This document shows, in pieces, positions 18,580-28,906 of a DNA stretch of 64,000 nt (position 1 is the stretch's first letter; each line of letters begins with the position of its first letter). A program made the translations under genes and the position numbers. The DNA is from Actinomycetes bacterium (GTDB taxonomy: Bacteria; Actinomycetota; Actinomycetes; Propionibacteriales; Propionibacteriaceae): contig JAEVYS010000032.1 in assembly GCA_023392635.1 (NCBI GenBank), positions 1-64,000 of the forward strand. The letters run 5' to 3'. Under the pieces are notes generated by a model. That model worked only from the letters and a program-made list of their open reading frames with translations. It searched no databases and had not been told where the DNA came from.

Positions 18580-21305
18580 ACGGGCCGTCGTTCGCCAACC
18601 AGCTCGGCCTGCTCGAGCGGCGGCTGGTGGCCGACCCGCGGGCCTTCCGGGAACTGTTCACGGCCGACGGCATGGAGGCTGTCGCCTGGGAGTTCCGGCA
18701 GCCCGAGCTGAGCGCGAAGTTCACCCGCCAGTTGTGGGACGTCCTGAGCCGCGACGACGACGCCAGCCGGTTGATCATGCGCTTCCTGTGGAACCTGCCG
18801 CTGGGCAAGAAGCGCATGTTCATCCGCGCCCTGGAGGAGCACCTGTCGGGCCGCTACCCCATGTTCGCCGGTCTCGCGGAGAACTGGCCGGCCGGCAACG
18901 CGATCGGCCCCTACATCCGCAAGCCATCGGAGCGCTTCGAGGACTTCGAGCTGGTCAACAAGGGATTCCTCGGCTACATGGACCTGGGCTACACCCGCCG
19001 TGACGTCGAGCTGTTCGTGTGGCTCGAGGCGCTGCGCGACAAGCAGTGCGCCGAGGCGCCGTGCGAACTGGGCGTGCTGCTGGCCGGCCACAGGGAACCG
19101 CAGGGCGGCTGCCCGGTGCAGATCCACATCCCGAAGATGTTCGAGCTGATCGGCACCGGCCGCTTCCGCGAGGCGCTGCAGATGCTGGAGTCGTGCAACC
19201 CCCTGCCCAACGTCACCGGACGCGTCTGCCCCCAGGAGCTGCAGTGCCAGGGCATGTGCATCCACAAGCAGTCGATGTCGATCGGCCAGCTGGAGTGGTT
19301 CCTGCCCGAGTGGGAGAAGGTCGCCGACCCGGACGCCGCGCGGGCACGGTTCATCGGCATCCCCGACCCGTGGGCGACCGCCGTCCGACCTCCGATGGCG
19401 ATCGTCGGCTCCGGCCCGTCCGGGCTGATCACCGCGTACCTGCTGGCCGCCGAGGGCTTCCCGGTGACGGTGTTCGAGGCGTTCCACGAGCTCGGCGGCG
19501 TCCTGCGGTACGGCATTCCCGAGTTCCGCCTGCCCAACGACCTCATCGACGACGTCGTGGCCAAGATCCGGCTGCTGGGCGGCCGGTTCGTGACCAACTT
19601 CGTGGTCGGCAAGACCGCAACGCTCGAGCAGCTCACCGACGCCGGGTTCGCGCGGGTGTTCGTCGGGAGCGGCGCCGGGCTGCCGCGCTTCCTGAACGTG
19701 CCCGGCGAGCACCTGCTGAACGTGATGAGCGCCAACGAGTTCCTCACCAGGGTCAACCTGATGCAGGCCCACAAGTCCGACCACGAGACCCCGCTGCCGG
19801 CGACCGAGGGAAAGCAGGTGCTGATCATCGGTGGCGGCAACACCGCCATGGACGCCGCCCGCACCGCCCGTCGTCTGGGCGGCCAGGTCACGATCGTCTA
19901 CCGCCGCACCCGCGCCGAGATGCCCGCCCGGGTGGAGGAGCTCGAGCACGCCCTGGAGGAGGGCATCGAGCTGGCCGTCCTCCGCTCCCCGGTCGAGTTC
20001 ACGGGGGACGAGACCGGGTTCGTCACCACGGCGGTCGTGGAGGTCATGGGACTCGGCGAACCGGATGCCTCCGGCCGCCGCCGTCCGGTCGCCACCGGAC
20101 GCACCGCGGAGATGCCCGCCGACCTGGTGATCATGGCGCTGGGCAACACCGCGAACCCGATCATCAAGGATTCGGAGCCGCGCCTGTCCGTCTCTCCCGC
20201 CGGGACGATCCAGCAGCCGGAGGACGGCTCGAAGGAGACCACGCTGCACGGGGTGTACACCGGTGGCGACGCCGCCCGTGGCGGGTCGACCGCCATCCGG
20301 GCGGCCGGCGACGGGCAGTCCGCCGCACGCGAGATCGTCGGCACCCTGGAGCACTTCGAGCCGGCCGAGGTGACCTCGCGGGTCGCCCGTGCACTCGCCT
20401 ACACCGAGCTCGCCGGCGAGCAGCCCGTGATCGTGGCCAAGCAGCACCTGAGCGTCGGCATCGAGGAGTTCACGGTCCGCGCCCCCGTGATCGCACGCAC
20501 CGCCCGCGCCGGCCAGTTCGTCCGGGTGTTGCCGACTCCTGACGGCGAACTGATCCCGCTCACCCTGGCCGACTGGGACGCCCACGCCGGCACGATCACG
20601 CTGGTCGTGCAGAACATGGGCTCGACCACCATCGGCATCAACGCGATGCGGGTGGGCGACGCCTTCGCCGGCGTGGCGGGGCCGCTCGGACGGCCCAGCG
20701 ACCTGCACCGCCACCCCGACGGGGCCACGGTCGTCTTCACCGCCGGCGGTCTCGGCCTGCCACCGGTGTACCCCATCCTGCGCGAGCACCTGCGGATGGG
20801 GAACCACGTCACGTTGATCTCCGGCTTCCGCAGCGCCGACCTGATGTTCTGGGACGGGCCCGAGGAGCGCATCGGGCGGATCGCGGCGACGTACCCCGAC
20901 CTGCTGGACGTGATCTATGCCACCAACGACGGCTCGGTCGGGGTGCAGGGCTTCGTCACCACGCCGCTGGAGGCGCTGCTCAACGCGGCCAGGGAGGGCG
21001 AAGGGCGTCCCATCGCCGAAGTGGTCACGATCGGCCCACCGCTCATGATGCGCTCGGTCTCCGACCTGACCAGGCCGTACGGGGTGCCGTGCGTGGCGAG
21101 CCTGAACTCGATCATGGTGGACGCGACCGGCATGTGCGGCGCGTGCATGGTGCCGGTCACCGAGGACGGCAAGCTCGTCCGCAAGCACGCCTGCATCGAC
21201 GGCCCGGAGATCGACGCCCACAGCATCGACTGGGACAAGTTCCTCCCCCGCTTCGGCCTGTTCCGCGCCCAGGAACAGGCCAGCCGCGCCCGCCACGGCC
21301 TCTGA
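18576..21305 (+). CDS. NfnB-NfnA-like fused FAD/NAD(P) and ferredoxin oxidoreductase with extra N-terminal domain
   Basis: A 909-residue flavoprotein. Residues 1-150 form a helical-looking domain I do not recognise. A GltD-type cysteine region follows (CAEAPCELG near 158, CPQELQCQGMC near 220), then the FAD site (AIVGSGPSGLITAYLLAAEG near 275) and NAD(P) site (IIGGGNTAMDAARTARRLG near 416). The last 300 residues resemble NfnA/PyrK: a ferredoxin-reductase fold ending in a [2Fe-2S] loop (MCGACMVP near 853, then HACIDGPE). In Nfn and sulfide dehydrogenases these halves are separate subunits. The GTG start overlaps the upstream stop codon. Likely role: moving electrons from the fused 2-oxoacid oxidoreductase to NAD(P), perhaps by flavin bifurcation; that is inference from domains and gene pairing. 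Confidence 0.85.
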   Translation: MNGPSFANQLGLLERRLVADPRAFRELFTADGMEAVAWEFRQPELSAKFTRQLWDVLSRDDDASRLIMRFLWNLPLGKKRMFIRALEEHLSGRYPMFAGLAENWPAGNAIGPYIRKPSERFEDFELVNKGFLGYMDLGYTRRDVELFVWLEALRDKQCAEAPCELGVLLAGHREPQGGCPVQIHIPKMFELIGTGRFREALQMLESCNPLPNVTGRVCPQELQCQGMCIHKQSMSIGQLEWFLPEWEKVADPDAARARFIGIPDPWATAVRPPMAIVGSGPSGLITAYLLAAEGFPVTVFEAFHELGGVLRYGIPEFRLPNDLIDDVVAKIRLLGGRFVTNFVVGKTATLEQLTDAGFARVFVGSGAGLPRFLNVPGEHLLNVMSANEFLTRVNLMQAHKSDHETPLPATEGKQVLIIGGGNTAMDAARTARRLGGQVTIVYRRTRAEMPARVEELEHALEEGIELAVLRSPVEFTGDETGFVTTAVVEVMGLGEPDASGRRRPVATGRTAEMPADLVIMALGNTANPIIKDSEPRLSVSPAGTIQQPEDGSKETTLHGVYTGGDAARGGSTAIRAAGDGQSAAREIVGTLEHFEPAEVTSRVARALAYTELAGEQPVIVAKQHLSVGIEEFTVRAPVIARTARAGQFVRVLPTPDGELIPLTLADWDAHAGTITLVVQNMGSTTIGINAMRVGDAFAGVAGPLGRPSDLHRHPDGATVVFTAGGLGLPPVYPILREHLRMGNHVTLISGFRSADLMFWDGPEERIGRIAATYPDLLDVIYATNDGSVGVQGFVTTPLEALLNAAREGEGRPIAEVVTIGPPLMMRSVSDLTRPYGVPCVASLNSIMVDATGMCGACMVPVTEDGKLVRKHACIDGPEIDAHSIDWDKFLPRFGLFRAQEQASRARHGL

Positions 21306-21307
21306 CC

Positions 21308-21363
21308 CCCCGCAAGCTGTGAGTTGAGCCACGATGTCGCGGCTCAACTCACAGCTTGTGGGG
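21308..21363. repeat. Long near-perfect inverted repeat after the redox operon
   Basis: Two 23-base arms pair at 22 positions plus one G-T wobble. The shared core is AAGCTGTGAGTTGAGCC, and the ten-base loop (ACGATGTCGC) can itself fold three pairs. It starts two bases after the stop codon of the Nfn-like gene. It may end transcription, but no T-run follows and the stem is longer than a usual terminator, so a REP-like or miniature mobile palindrome is an alternative. Confidence 0.75.
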
Positions 21364-21402
21364 ATTGGGGGGGCCGGATCAGGAGCGACCTAGGCTCGCA
21401 GC

Positions 21403-22431
21403 ATGAGCTCCTGCCTCGTTCTCGTCACGAATCCCCGCGATGCCGCCATCGCCTCCTACCGGCTGGACGGGGAGTCGCTCGAGCCGCTCGCGGTGACCAC
21501 CGGGCTGCCGGGCACCGGCACGTTCGCGATCGACGGACGACGCGACCTCGTGTTCGCCGGCGTCAAGGGTGATCCGGCCGGCGTTGTCACGCTCGCCCTC
21601 GACCGGACGACCGGCACGCTCAGCCCGCTGAGCCGGGTGGAGGTCGAGGACTCGATGACGTACCTCGCGCTCACCGCGGACGGACGCCTGCTTCTCGGGG
21701 CCTCCTACGGCGGCGGGTACGGCTGCACGTGGCCCGTCGGCGATGACGGACGCCTCGGCGAGCCTGTCGCCCGCATCGAGTACCCCAACCTGCACTCGGT
21801 GGCGGCCCGCGACGGGTACGCCTACTTCGTCTCCCTCGGCGCCGACCTGGTCGCCCAGTACACGCTCGGCGCGGACGGCTCTCTGGCGCCGCTCGACCCA
21901 CCGACCGCCGCCGCGCCCGCGGGGTCGGGCCCGCGCCACCTCGTGCTCTCCGCCGACGGGACGAACGCCTACCTGATGACGGAGTTCTCCGGCGAGGTGG
22001 TCCGCTTCGCTCGAGACCCCGCGTCCGGCGTCCTCACCCCCGCGGAGTCGGTGCCCGGACACGACACCGGTCTCGGGCTCGGCCACAGCCGCTACGGCGT
22101 CGACCCGCTCGAGCACCACTTCATCTGGGGTGCCGACCTCCACCTCACCCCGGACGGCCGCCGCCTGCTGTGCTCCGAACGCACCGCGTCGACCATCGCG
22201 ACGATCGACCTCGCAGCGGACGGGCGGCTGCTCGGCCAGGTGGCGGTCAGCCCGACCGAGCAGCAGCCGCGCGGGTTCGCCGTGTCACCGGACGGCCTCG
22301 TCCTCGCTGGTGGCGAGAAGTCGACGAACCTGTCACTGTCCCGGCTGCAGGACGATGGTTCGCTGGCCCTGCTCACCCGCGTCCCGACCGGCCGCGGCGC
22401 CAACTGGGTACGCACCGTCCCGCTGCCGTGA
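21403..22431 (+). CDS. Lactonase-family beta-propeller protein (6-phosphogluconolactonase-like)
   Basis: A 342-residue protein of the seven-bladed propeller lactonase family, which includes the Pgl type of 6-phosphogluconolactonase in the oxidative pentose phosphate pathway. Repeating blade motifs are visible, such as LALTADGRLLLGASYGGG near residue 88, GSGPRHLVLSADG near 175, LHLTPDGRRLLCSERTAS near 248 and PRGFAVSPDGLVLAGGEKS near 288. No signal peptide is present, consistent with a cytoplasmic enzyme. Family members also include surface-exposed and regulatory proteins, so the exact substrate is not certain. Confidence 0.8.
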   Translation: MSSCLVLVTNPRDAAIASYRLDGESLEPLAVTTGLPGTGTFAIDGRRDLVFAGVKGDPAGVVTLALDRTTGTLSPLSRVEVEDSMTYLALTADGRLLLGASYGGGYGCTWPVGDDGRLGEPVARIEYPNLHSVAARDGYAYFVSLGADLVAQYTLGADGSLAPLDPPTAAAPAGSGPRHLVLSADGTNAYLMTEFSGEVVRFARDPASGVLTPAESVPGHDTGLGLGHSRYGVDPLEHHFIWGADLHLTPDGRRLLCSERTASTIATIDLAADGRLLGQVAVSPTEQQPRGFAVSPDGLVLAGGEKSTNLSLSRLQDDGSLALLTRVPTGRGANWVRTVPLP

Positions 22432-22560
22432 ACCCATCCTCGTCCCTGTGCATACTGGGGGGTGGCCGCTGACACCGACGGCTACCTCACGGCTCGCGGA
22501 GGGAGAGGGGGTTACCGCCAGGGCCTCCCCACGGTGGGGGCGATGTGGTGGAGTGGGGGC

Positions 22561-23574
22561 ATGTTCGGAGCCGTGATCCATGCACCAGGGGACGTCCGCT
22601 ACGAGGAGCGCGACGATCCCGCCATCCTCGAGCCGACGGACGCGATCATCCGCACCGTCGCCGCCTGCGTCTGCGGATCGGACCTGTGGCGCTACCGCGG
22701 CATCCAGCCGGTGCCGCAGCCGACGCCGATCGGCCACGAGTACTGCGGCATCGTCGAGACCGTCGGAGACGCGGTGACCACAATCACGCCCGGCGACTTC
22801 GTGGTCGGAGGCTTCCTTCACTCCGACAACACCTGCCCGACCTGTCGCAAGGGTGCGCACGCCAACTGTGAGCACGGCGGCGGCTACAAGGGCTGCCAGG
22901 CCGAGAAGATCCGCGTCCCCCACGCCGACGGCACCCTGCTCGCCACCCCGGGCATGCCGGACGACGACCTGGTCCCCAGCATCCTGGCCCTCTCGGACGT
23001 GATGAGCACCGGGTGGCACGCAGCGGTGTCCGCCGGCGTCGGTCCGGACACCACCGTCGCGGTCGTGGGCGACGGCGCCGTCGGCCTCTCCGCCGTGCTG
23101 GCTGCCGTCCAGCTCGGCGCACCGACCGTGATCGCGATGAGTCGCCACGCTGCCCGCCAGGAGGTCGCCCGCACCTTCGGCGCGACCTCCATCGTGGAGG
23201 AGCGGGGCGAGGATGGCATCGCCCGGGTCAAGGAACTCACCGAGGGCATCGGCGCGGACTGCGTACTGGAATGCGTGGGCACGGAGGACGCCCGGCTGCA
23301 GGCCGTCGGCTGCGTCCGTTCCGGCGGCAACATCGGGCTGGTCGGAGTGCCGCACGGGGAGCTGCCCGTCAACGAGCTGTTCTGGCGCAACGTCGGCATC
23401 AAGGGCGGCCCGGCGCACGTTCGCGCCTACCTGCCGCACCTGCTCGAGCTGGTGCTGGCGCGCACCATCAACCCGGGGCTGGTGTTCGACCTCGAACTGC
23501 CGCTGTCCCAGATCGCCGAGGCCTACGCGGCGATGGACGAGCGCAGGGCGATCAAGTCCCTCGTGCGGCCCTAG
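22561..23574 (+). CDS. Zinc-dependent alcohol dehydrogenase family protein
   Basis: A 337-residue medium-chain dehydrogenase. The catalytic zinc ligands appear in CVCGSDLW near residue 38 and GHEYCG near 60. Structural-zinc cysteines lie in CPTCRKGAHANCEHG near 90, and the Rossmann segment VAVVGDGAVGLSAVLAAVQLG lies near 163. The ATG was preferred over an in-frame GTG 99 bases upstream because MFGAVIHAPGDVRYEE is the normal N-terminus of the family. It is likely the first gene of a unit with the cupin and MFS genes downstream, which would fit redox processing and export of a small molecule; the substrate is unknown. Confidence 0.88.
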   Translation: MFGAVIHAPGDVRYEERDDPAILEPTDAIIRTVAACVCGSDLWRYRGIQPVPQPTPIGHEYCGIVETVGDAVTTITPGDFVVGGFLHSDNTCPTCRKGAHANCEHGGGYKGCQAEKIRVPHADGTLLATPGMPDDDLVPSILALSDVMSTGWHAAVSAGVGPDTTVAVVGDGAVGLSAVLAAVQLGAPTVIAMSRHAARQEVARTFGATSIVEERGEDGIARVKELTEGIGADCVLECVGTEDARLQAVGCVRSGGNIGLVGVPHGELPVNELFWRNVGIKGGPAHVRAYLPHLLELVLARTINPGLVFDLELPLSQIAEAYAAMDERRAIKSLVRP

Positions 23575-23582
23575 CCACGTCC

Positions 23583-23705
23583 GTGGACGTCACGCAGGTT
23601 CCGGCTGAATGCCCACCTGGCCGAGCCGGGTACACATGCACCGGGGGCTTCGCGCTGCTCGCCACCGGGGACGGCGAGCCCGCCCCCGTCGACCCCGAGG
23701 AGTGA
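23583..23705 (+). CDS. Candidate 40-residue small protein upstream of the cupin gene
   Basis: A GTG-initiated frame reads VDVTQVPAECPPGRAGYTC and continues to a stop three bases before the cupin start. Codon usage is typical of the genome only in the second half, and no ribosome binding site is evident. It could be a coupled small protein or chance. Included because it fills nearly the whole gap between the dehydrogenase and cupin genes. Confidence 0.2.
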   Translation: MDVTQVPAECPPGRAGYTCTGGFALLATGDGEPAPVDPEE

Positions 23706-23707
23706 CC

Positions 23708-24118
23708 ATGCAGCACCAACCGAAGGCACCCACCACCAAGGGGCCGGCCGAGCGGTTCACCGGCGATGTCTACGTCGACATGGTGGTCAGCCACCCGGAC
23801 GCGGGGTTCAGCGTCGGCTCCGTCCACTTCACCCCGGGAGCGCACACCGCCTGGCATTCGCACGCGGCCGGCCAGATGCTGCACTGCACGGAGGGTGCCG
23901 GCCTCGTTGTCACCGCTGAGGAGGTGATCCTGCTGCATCCCGGGATGACCGTGTGGACGCCGCCGGGGGAGCGGCACTGGCACGGGGCGCTGCCGGACAG
24001 CTTTCTGACCCACCTGGCCATGAGTGGGGCCGCGGCCCTGAGCGAGGGCCAGGAGGCCGTCACCTGGCAGGAGCACGTGGACGGCGCCGACTACGACGCC
24101 GCCTGCCGGCGATCGTGA
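23708..24118 (+). CDS. Cupin-domain protein, (R)-mandelonitrile lyase-like
   Basis: A 136-residue single-domain cupin. The first metal-binding motif reads HTAWHSHAAGQMLHCTEGAG (residues about 52-71) and the second PPGERHWHGALP (about 95). This pattern fits the small manganese cupins grouped with TM1459 and bacterial hydroxynitrile lyases, which catalyse varied C-C or oxidative reactions; the natural activity here is unknown. A GAGGAG stands six bases before the ATG. Its stop overlaps the GTG of the MFS gene, so the two are translationally coupled. Confidence 0.85.
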   Translation: MQHQPKAPTTKGPAERFTGDVYVDMVVSHPDAGFSVGSVHFTPGAHTAWHSHAAGQMLHCTEGAGLVVTAEEVILLHPGMTVWTPPGERHWHGALPDSFLTHLAMSGAAALSEGQEAVTWQEHVDGADYDAACRRS

Positions 24119-25722
24119 GCGCACCGGCGGACGTCGAGCGGGTCGGCGCGCTCGCGCCGTTCCGCAACCCGGCCTTCGGCTGGCTGTGGCTGGGCGTCGT
24201 CATGAGCAGCGTCGGCGGCTGGGCGCAGACGGTCGGCGCCCAGTGGCTGTTCATCGACGACCCCAACGCCGCCACGATCGTCTCGCTGGTGCAGACCGCG
24301 GCGACGCTGCCCATGGTGCTCTTCTCGCTGGCCGCCGGTGTGCTGTCCGACGCCTTCGACCGGCGGCGCCTCCTGCTGTGGGTCCAGGTGTACTTCGTCG
24401 TGGTGCTCGGCCTGCTGTCCGCGCTCACCTGGACCGGCCGGGTTCCCCCGCTGCTGCTCCTGGGCTTCACCTTCGCGATCGGTGTCGGCAACGCCGTCAT
24501 GGTCGCGACCTGGCAACCGCTCATCACCGAACTGGTGCCTCGCTCCCACCTCGCCCCGGCGATCCGGCTCGACATGGTCAGCGTAAACGTCTCGCGCGCA
24601 GCGGGCCCGGCGATCGCGGGAGTGATCATCGCCACCTGGGGCGTCGCTCCGGTGTTCGCGTTCAGTGCGGCGTGCACCCTCTGCCTGATCGGGGCGGTTC
24701 TCGCCTGGCGGCGTCCCCCGGTGACCGCACCGGCGGTCAGGGAGCGGTTCCTTCCGGCACTGCGCACCGGTGGTCGCTACGTCCGCCACGAGCCGGTGGT
24801 GCGGCTGATCCTGCTGCGGCTGGGGATCTTCGTCGCCCCGGCCACGGCGATGTGGGCCCTGCTGCCGTTGATCGCCAACCGCCAGCTCGGGCTCGGTGCG
24901 GACGGGTACGGCGTCCTGTTCGGCGCACTGGGGGTGGGGGCCGTCACCGCGGCGTTCACGGTGGGCAGGCTCGGCAGGCGCATGTCCGCGAACCTCGTCC
25001 TGAGCGTGATGGGTCTCGTCTTCGCCGCCGCCTTCGCCGGCACGATGCTCGCGCCCGGCCTGCTCGCCGCCCTGCCCCTCCTGCTGCTCCTCGGCTACGC
25101 GTGGACGGCAACGGTGGCGGTGTTGAACGCCGAACTGCAGCTGTTCCTGCCCGGCTGGGTTCGGGCCCGCGCGGTCGCGATCTACATGATGACCTTCACC
25201 GGCGCCCAGGCGCTGGCCTCCCCGGTGTGGGGCCTCCTCGCCCAGCACGGCGGCCTCTCTCTCGCCGTCTGGGTGGCGGCAGGGCTCGTCGCCGTCGGTG
25301 GCGCGGCCGGGTTCCTGTGGCACTTCCCGGAGAGCGCGCACCTCGACCGGGCGCCGCTCGCGTTCTGGAACGACGCCCAGCTGGTCTACGACCCCGATCC
25401 GGACGCCGGGCCCGTGCAGGTGCAGGTCGAGTACCACGTGCCGCCCGACAGCTACGCGGCCTGGCGAGAGGCGATGGACGCGATGCGCCGCTCACGGCTG
25501 CGCAGCGGGGCGAGCCGCTGGGACCTGTTCCGCGTCGGTGAGCGCGTCGACACCTACCTGGAGGTGTTCACCGTGCCGTCGTGGACCGAGCACCTGCACC
25601 AGCACCAGCTGCGCCTGACCGCGGAGGACCAGGCGATCGAGGAGCGTGCGTTCGCGTTCGTCACCCGCCCGCCCGCCACCGTCCATCTCCTGCCGGCGAC
25701 CCACATTGGGGACGGTTCCTAA
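24115..25722 (+). CDS. MFS exporter (EntS/MFS_3 family) with C-terminal soluble domain
   Basis: A 535-residue membrane transporter. About twelve helices span residues 10-400, with the MFS signature GVLSDAFDRRRLLLWVQ near 75. A soluble C-terminal domain of about 110 residues (QVQVEYHVPPDSYAAW near 440) is normal for the MFS_3 group that includes the enterobactin exporter EntS. The GTG start overlaps the cupin stop. The last residues (HIGDGS) and the TAA stop lie inside the first unit of the palindromic repeat array, so a repeat insertion has set the present C-terminus. Substrate unknown; the neighbouring dehydrogenase and cupin may modify it. Confidence 0.88.
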   Translation: MSAPADVERVGALAPFRNPAFGWLWLGVVMSSVGGWAQTVGAQWLFIDDPNAATIVSLVQTAATLPMVLFSLAAGVLSDAFDRRRLLLWVQVYFVVVLGLLSALTWTGRVPPLLLLGFTFAIGVGNAVMVATWQPLITELVPRSHLAPAIRLDMVSVNVSRAAGPAIAGVIIATWGVAPVFAFSAACTLCLIGAVLAWRRPPVTAPAVRERFLPALRTGGRYVRHEPVVRLILLRLGIFVAPATAMWALLPLIANRQLGLGADGYGVLFGALGVGAVTAAFTVGRLGRRMSANLVLSVMGLVFAAAFAGTMLAPGLLAALPLLLLLGYAWTATVAVLNAELQLFLPGWVRARAVAIYMMTFTGAQALASPVWGLLAQHGGLSLAVWVAAGLVAVGGAAGFLWHFPESAHLDRAPLAFWNDAQLVYDPDPDAGPVQVQVEYHVPPDSYAAWREAMDAMRRSRLRSGASRWDLFRVGERVDTYLEVFTVPSWTEHLHQHQLRLTAEDQAIEERAFAFVTRPPATVHLLPATHIGDGS

Positions 25723-25838
25723 CCCGGTCCACCTTCCCGCAACGTCAAGCTGGACCGGATTGGGGACGGTTCCTAATCCGGTCCACCTTGCCGCAACGTC
25801 AAGCTGGACCGAGTTGGGAACCGTCCCCAATCCGGTCC
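25701..25838. repeat. Tandem palindromic repeat array, 54-base period
   Basis: Three units of a 33-base imperfect palindrome lie exactly 54 bases apart (the first truncated at its left arm; full units at 25752-25784 and 25806-25838). The best unit has perfect ten-base arms GGACCGGATT and AATCCGGTCC around GGGGACGGTTCCT. The third unit is in the opposite orientation. The two 21-base spacers differ at one position only (ACCTTCCCGCAACGTCAAGCT-type, shown here by its last eleven bases AACGTCAAGCT). The array fills the gap between the convergent MFS and UvrA-like genes and could also form transcription-ending hairpins for both. The same element is inside ileS and, diverged, in nifJ. Confidence 0.9.
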
Positions 25839-25847
25839 GTCGATCGG

Positions 25848-28205
<2,358 letters not shown>

Positions 28206-28314
28206 TCCCGCGATGCTGCCACGGCCGCCGCGATCTGAACAGCCCGCTGCCCCGCTCCTGCCGGCGTTGCCCGACGGGCGTAAGTTGGCGCTCGTCACCG
28301 TCGGGAGGAACGCC

Positions 28315-28722
28315 GTGGAAGTGATCCTGCTGCTGTTGGCGGTCCTCGCCGCCGGCGCCTTCGTCGCCTGGATGGTGATCCGCCGGCGTCGGCCGGTGCC
28401 CGAGGACGACGAGTGGACGCTGCCCCCCGCCGACGGCACCAAGACCCGGCCGGCCCCGCCGGCGGCGCCGGAACCGCCGCCCCGCCTCGACCGGGACGCC
28501 CTGCTGAAGCCCCCGCGTGCCTTCGACCCGTCCCGCTGGGACGATCCTCCGGCCGGCGACGGCGAGGAGGCGGAGGAGGACCTGCCCCGGTTCTTCGACC
28601 GCGACTACCTGCGTCAGCGGGGTGGGCGTGGCCCGGCTTCCGCGGCCGGCGCAGCAAGCGGCAGCGACGCGGCTGAGGCCGGCGAACCGCCCGAACCGGG
28701 GGGCGAGGACAGCCGGGCCTGA
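28315..28722 (+). CDS. Small single-pass membrane protein, function unknown
   Basis: A 135-residue protein with one N-terminal membrane helix (VEVILLLLAVLAAGAFVAW, residues 1-19), a basic stop-transfer sequence (RRRRP) and an acidic, proline- and glycine-rich cytoplasmic tail (DGEEAEEDLPRFFDRDYL near 80). The GTG start follows a GGAGG at good spacing. It is divergent from the UvrA2-like gene. I do not recognise a family. Confidence 0.65.
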   Translation: MEVILLLLAVLAAGAFVAWMVIRRRRPVPEDDEWTLPPADGTKTRPAPPAAPEPPPRLDRDALLKPPRAFDPSRWDDPPAGDGEEAEEDLPRFFDRDYLRQRGGRGPASAAGAASGSDAAEAGEPPEPGGEDSRA

Positions 28723-28906
28723 GCCTCCCGCGACGCCGCCGGCGTCCATCCTTCGCCCCTCGTGCCCGCGCGAACTCAGCGCGTGGTCAAATGTTGAGAG
28801 ATTGTGACCGAATGCTGGAAGCGAAACCCCCGCATCCGGTCTAGATTGTCTCAATCCTGTGCCTCGGGGGGACGATCCGGGGCTGGCTCAATCGAAGAGG
28901 GACCGA

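Noticed and set aside
18408..21347. A minus-strand frame of about 980 codons opposite the Nfn-like gene
   Set aside because: Same cause; no recognisable motif, and the opposite strand has FAD, NAD(P) and iron-sulfur motifs.
25701..25838. CRISPR-like look of regularly spaced palindromes
   Set aside because: The spacers are nearly identical rather than unique, only three units exist, one unit is inverted, and no cas genes are present.
28206..28442. A longer N-terminus for the UvrA2-like protein
   Set aside because: The added residues have atypical composition, overlap the divergent small membrane gene and precede the normal family start.
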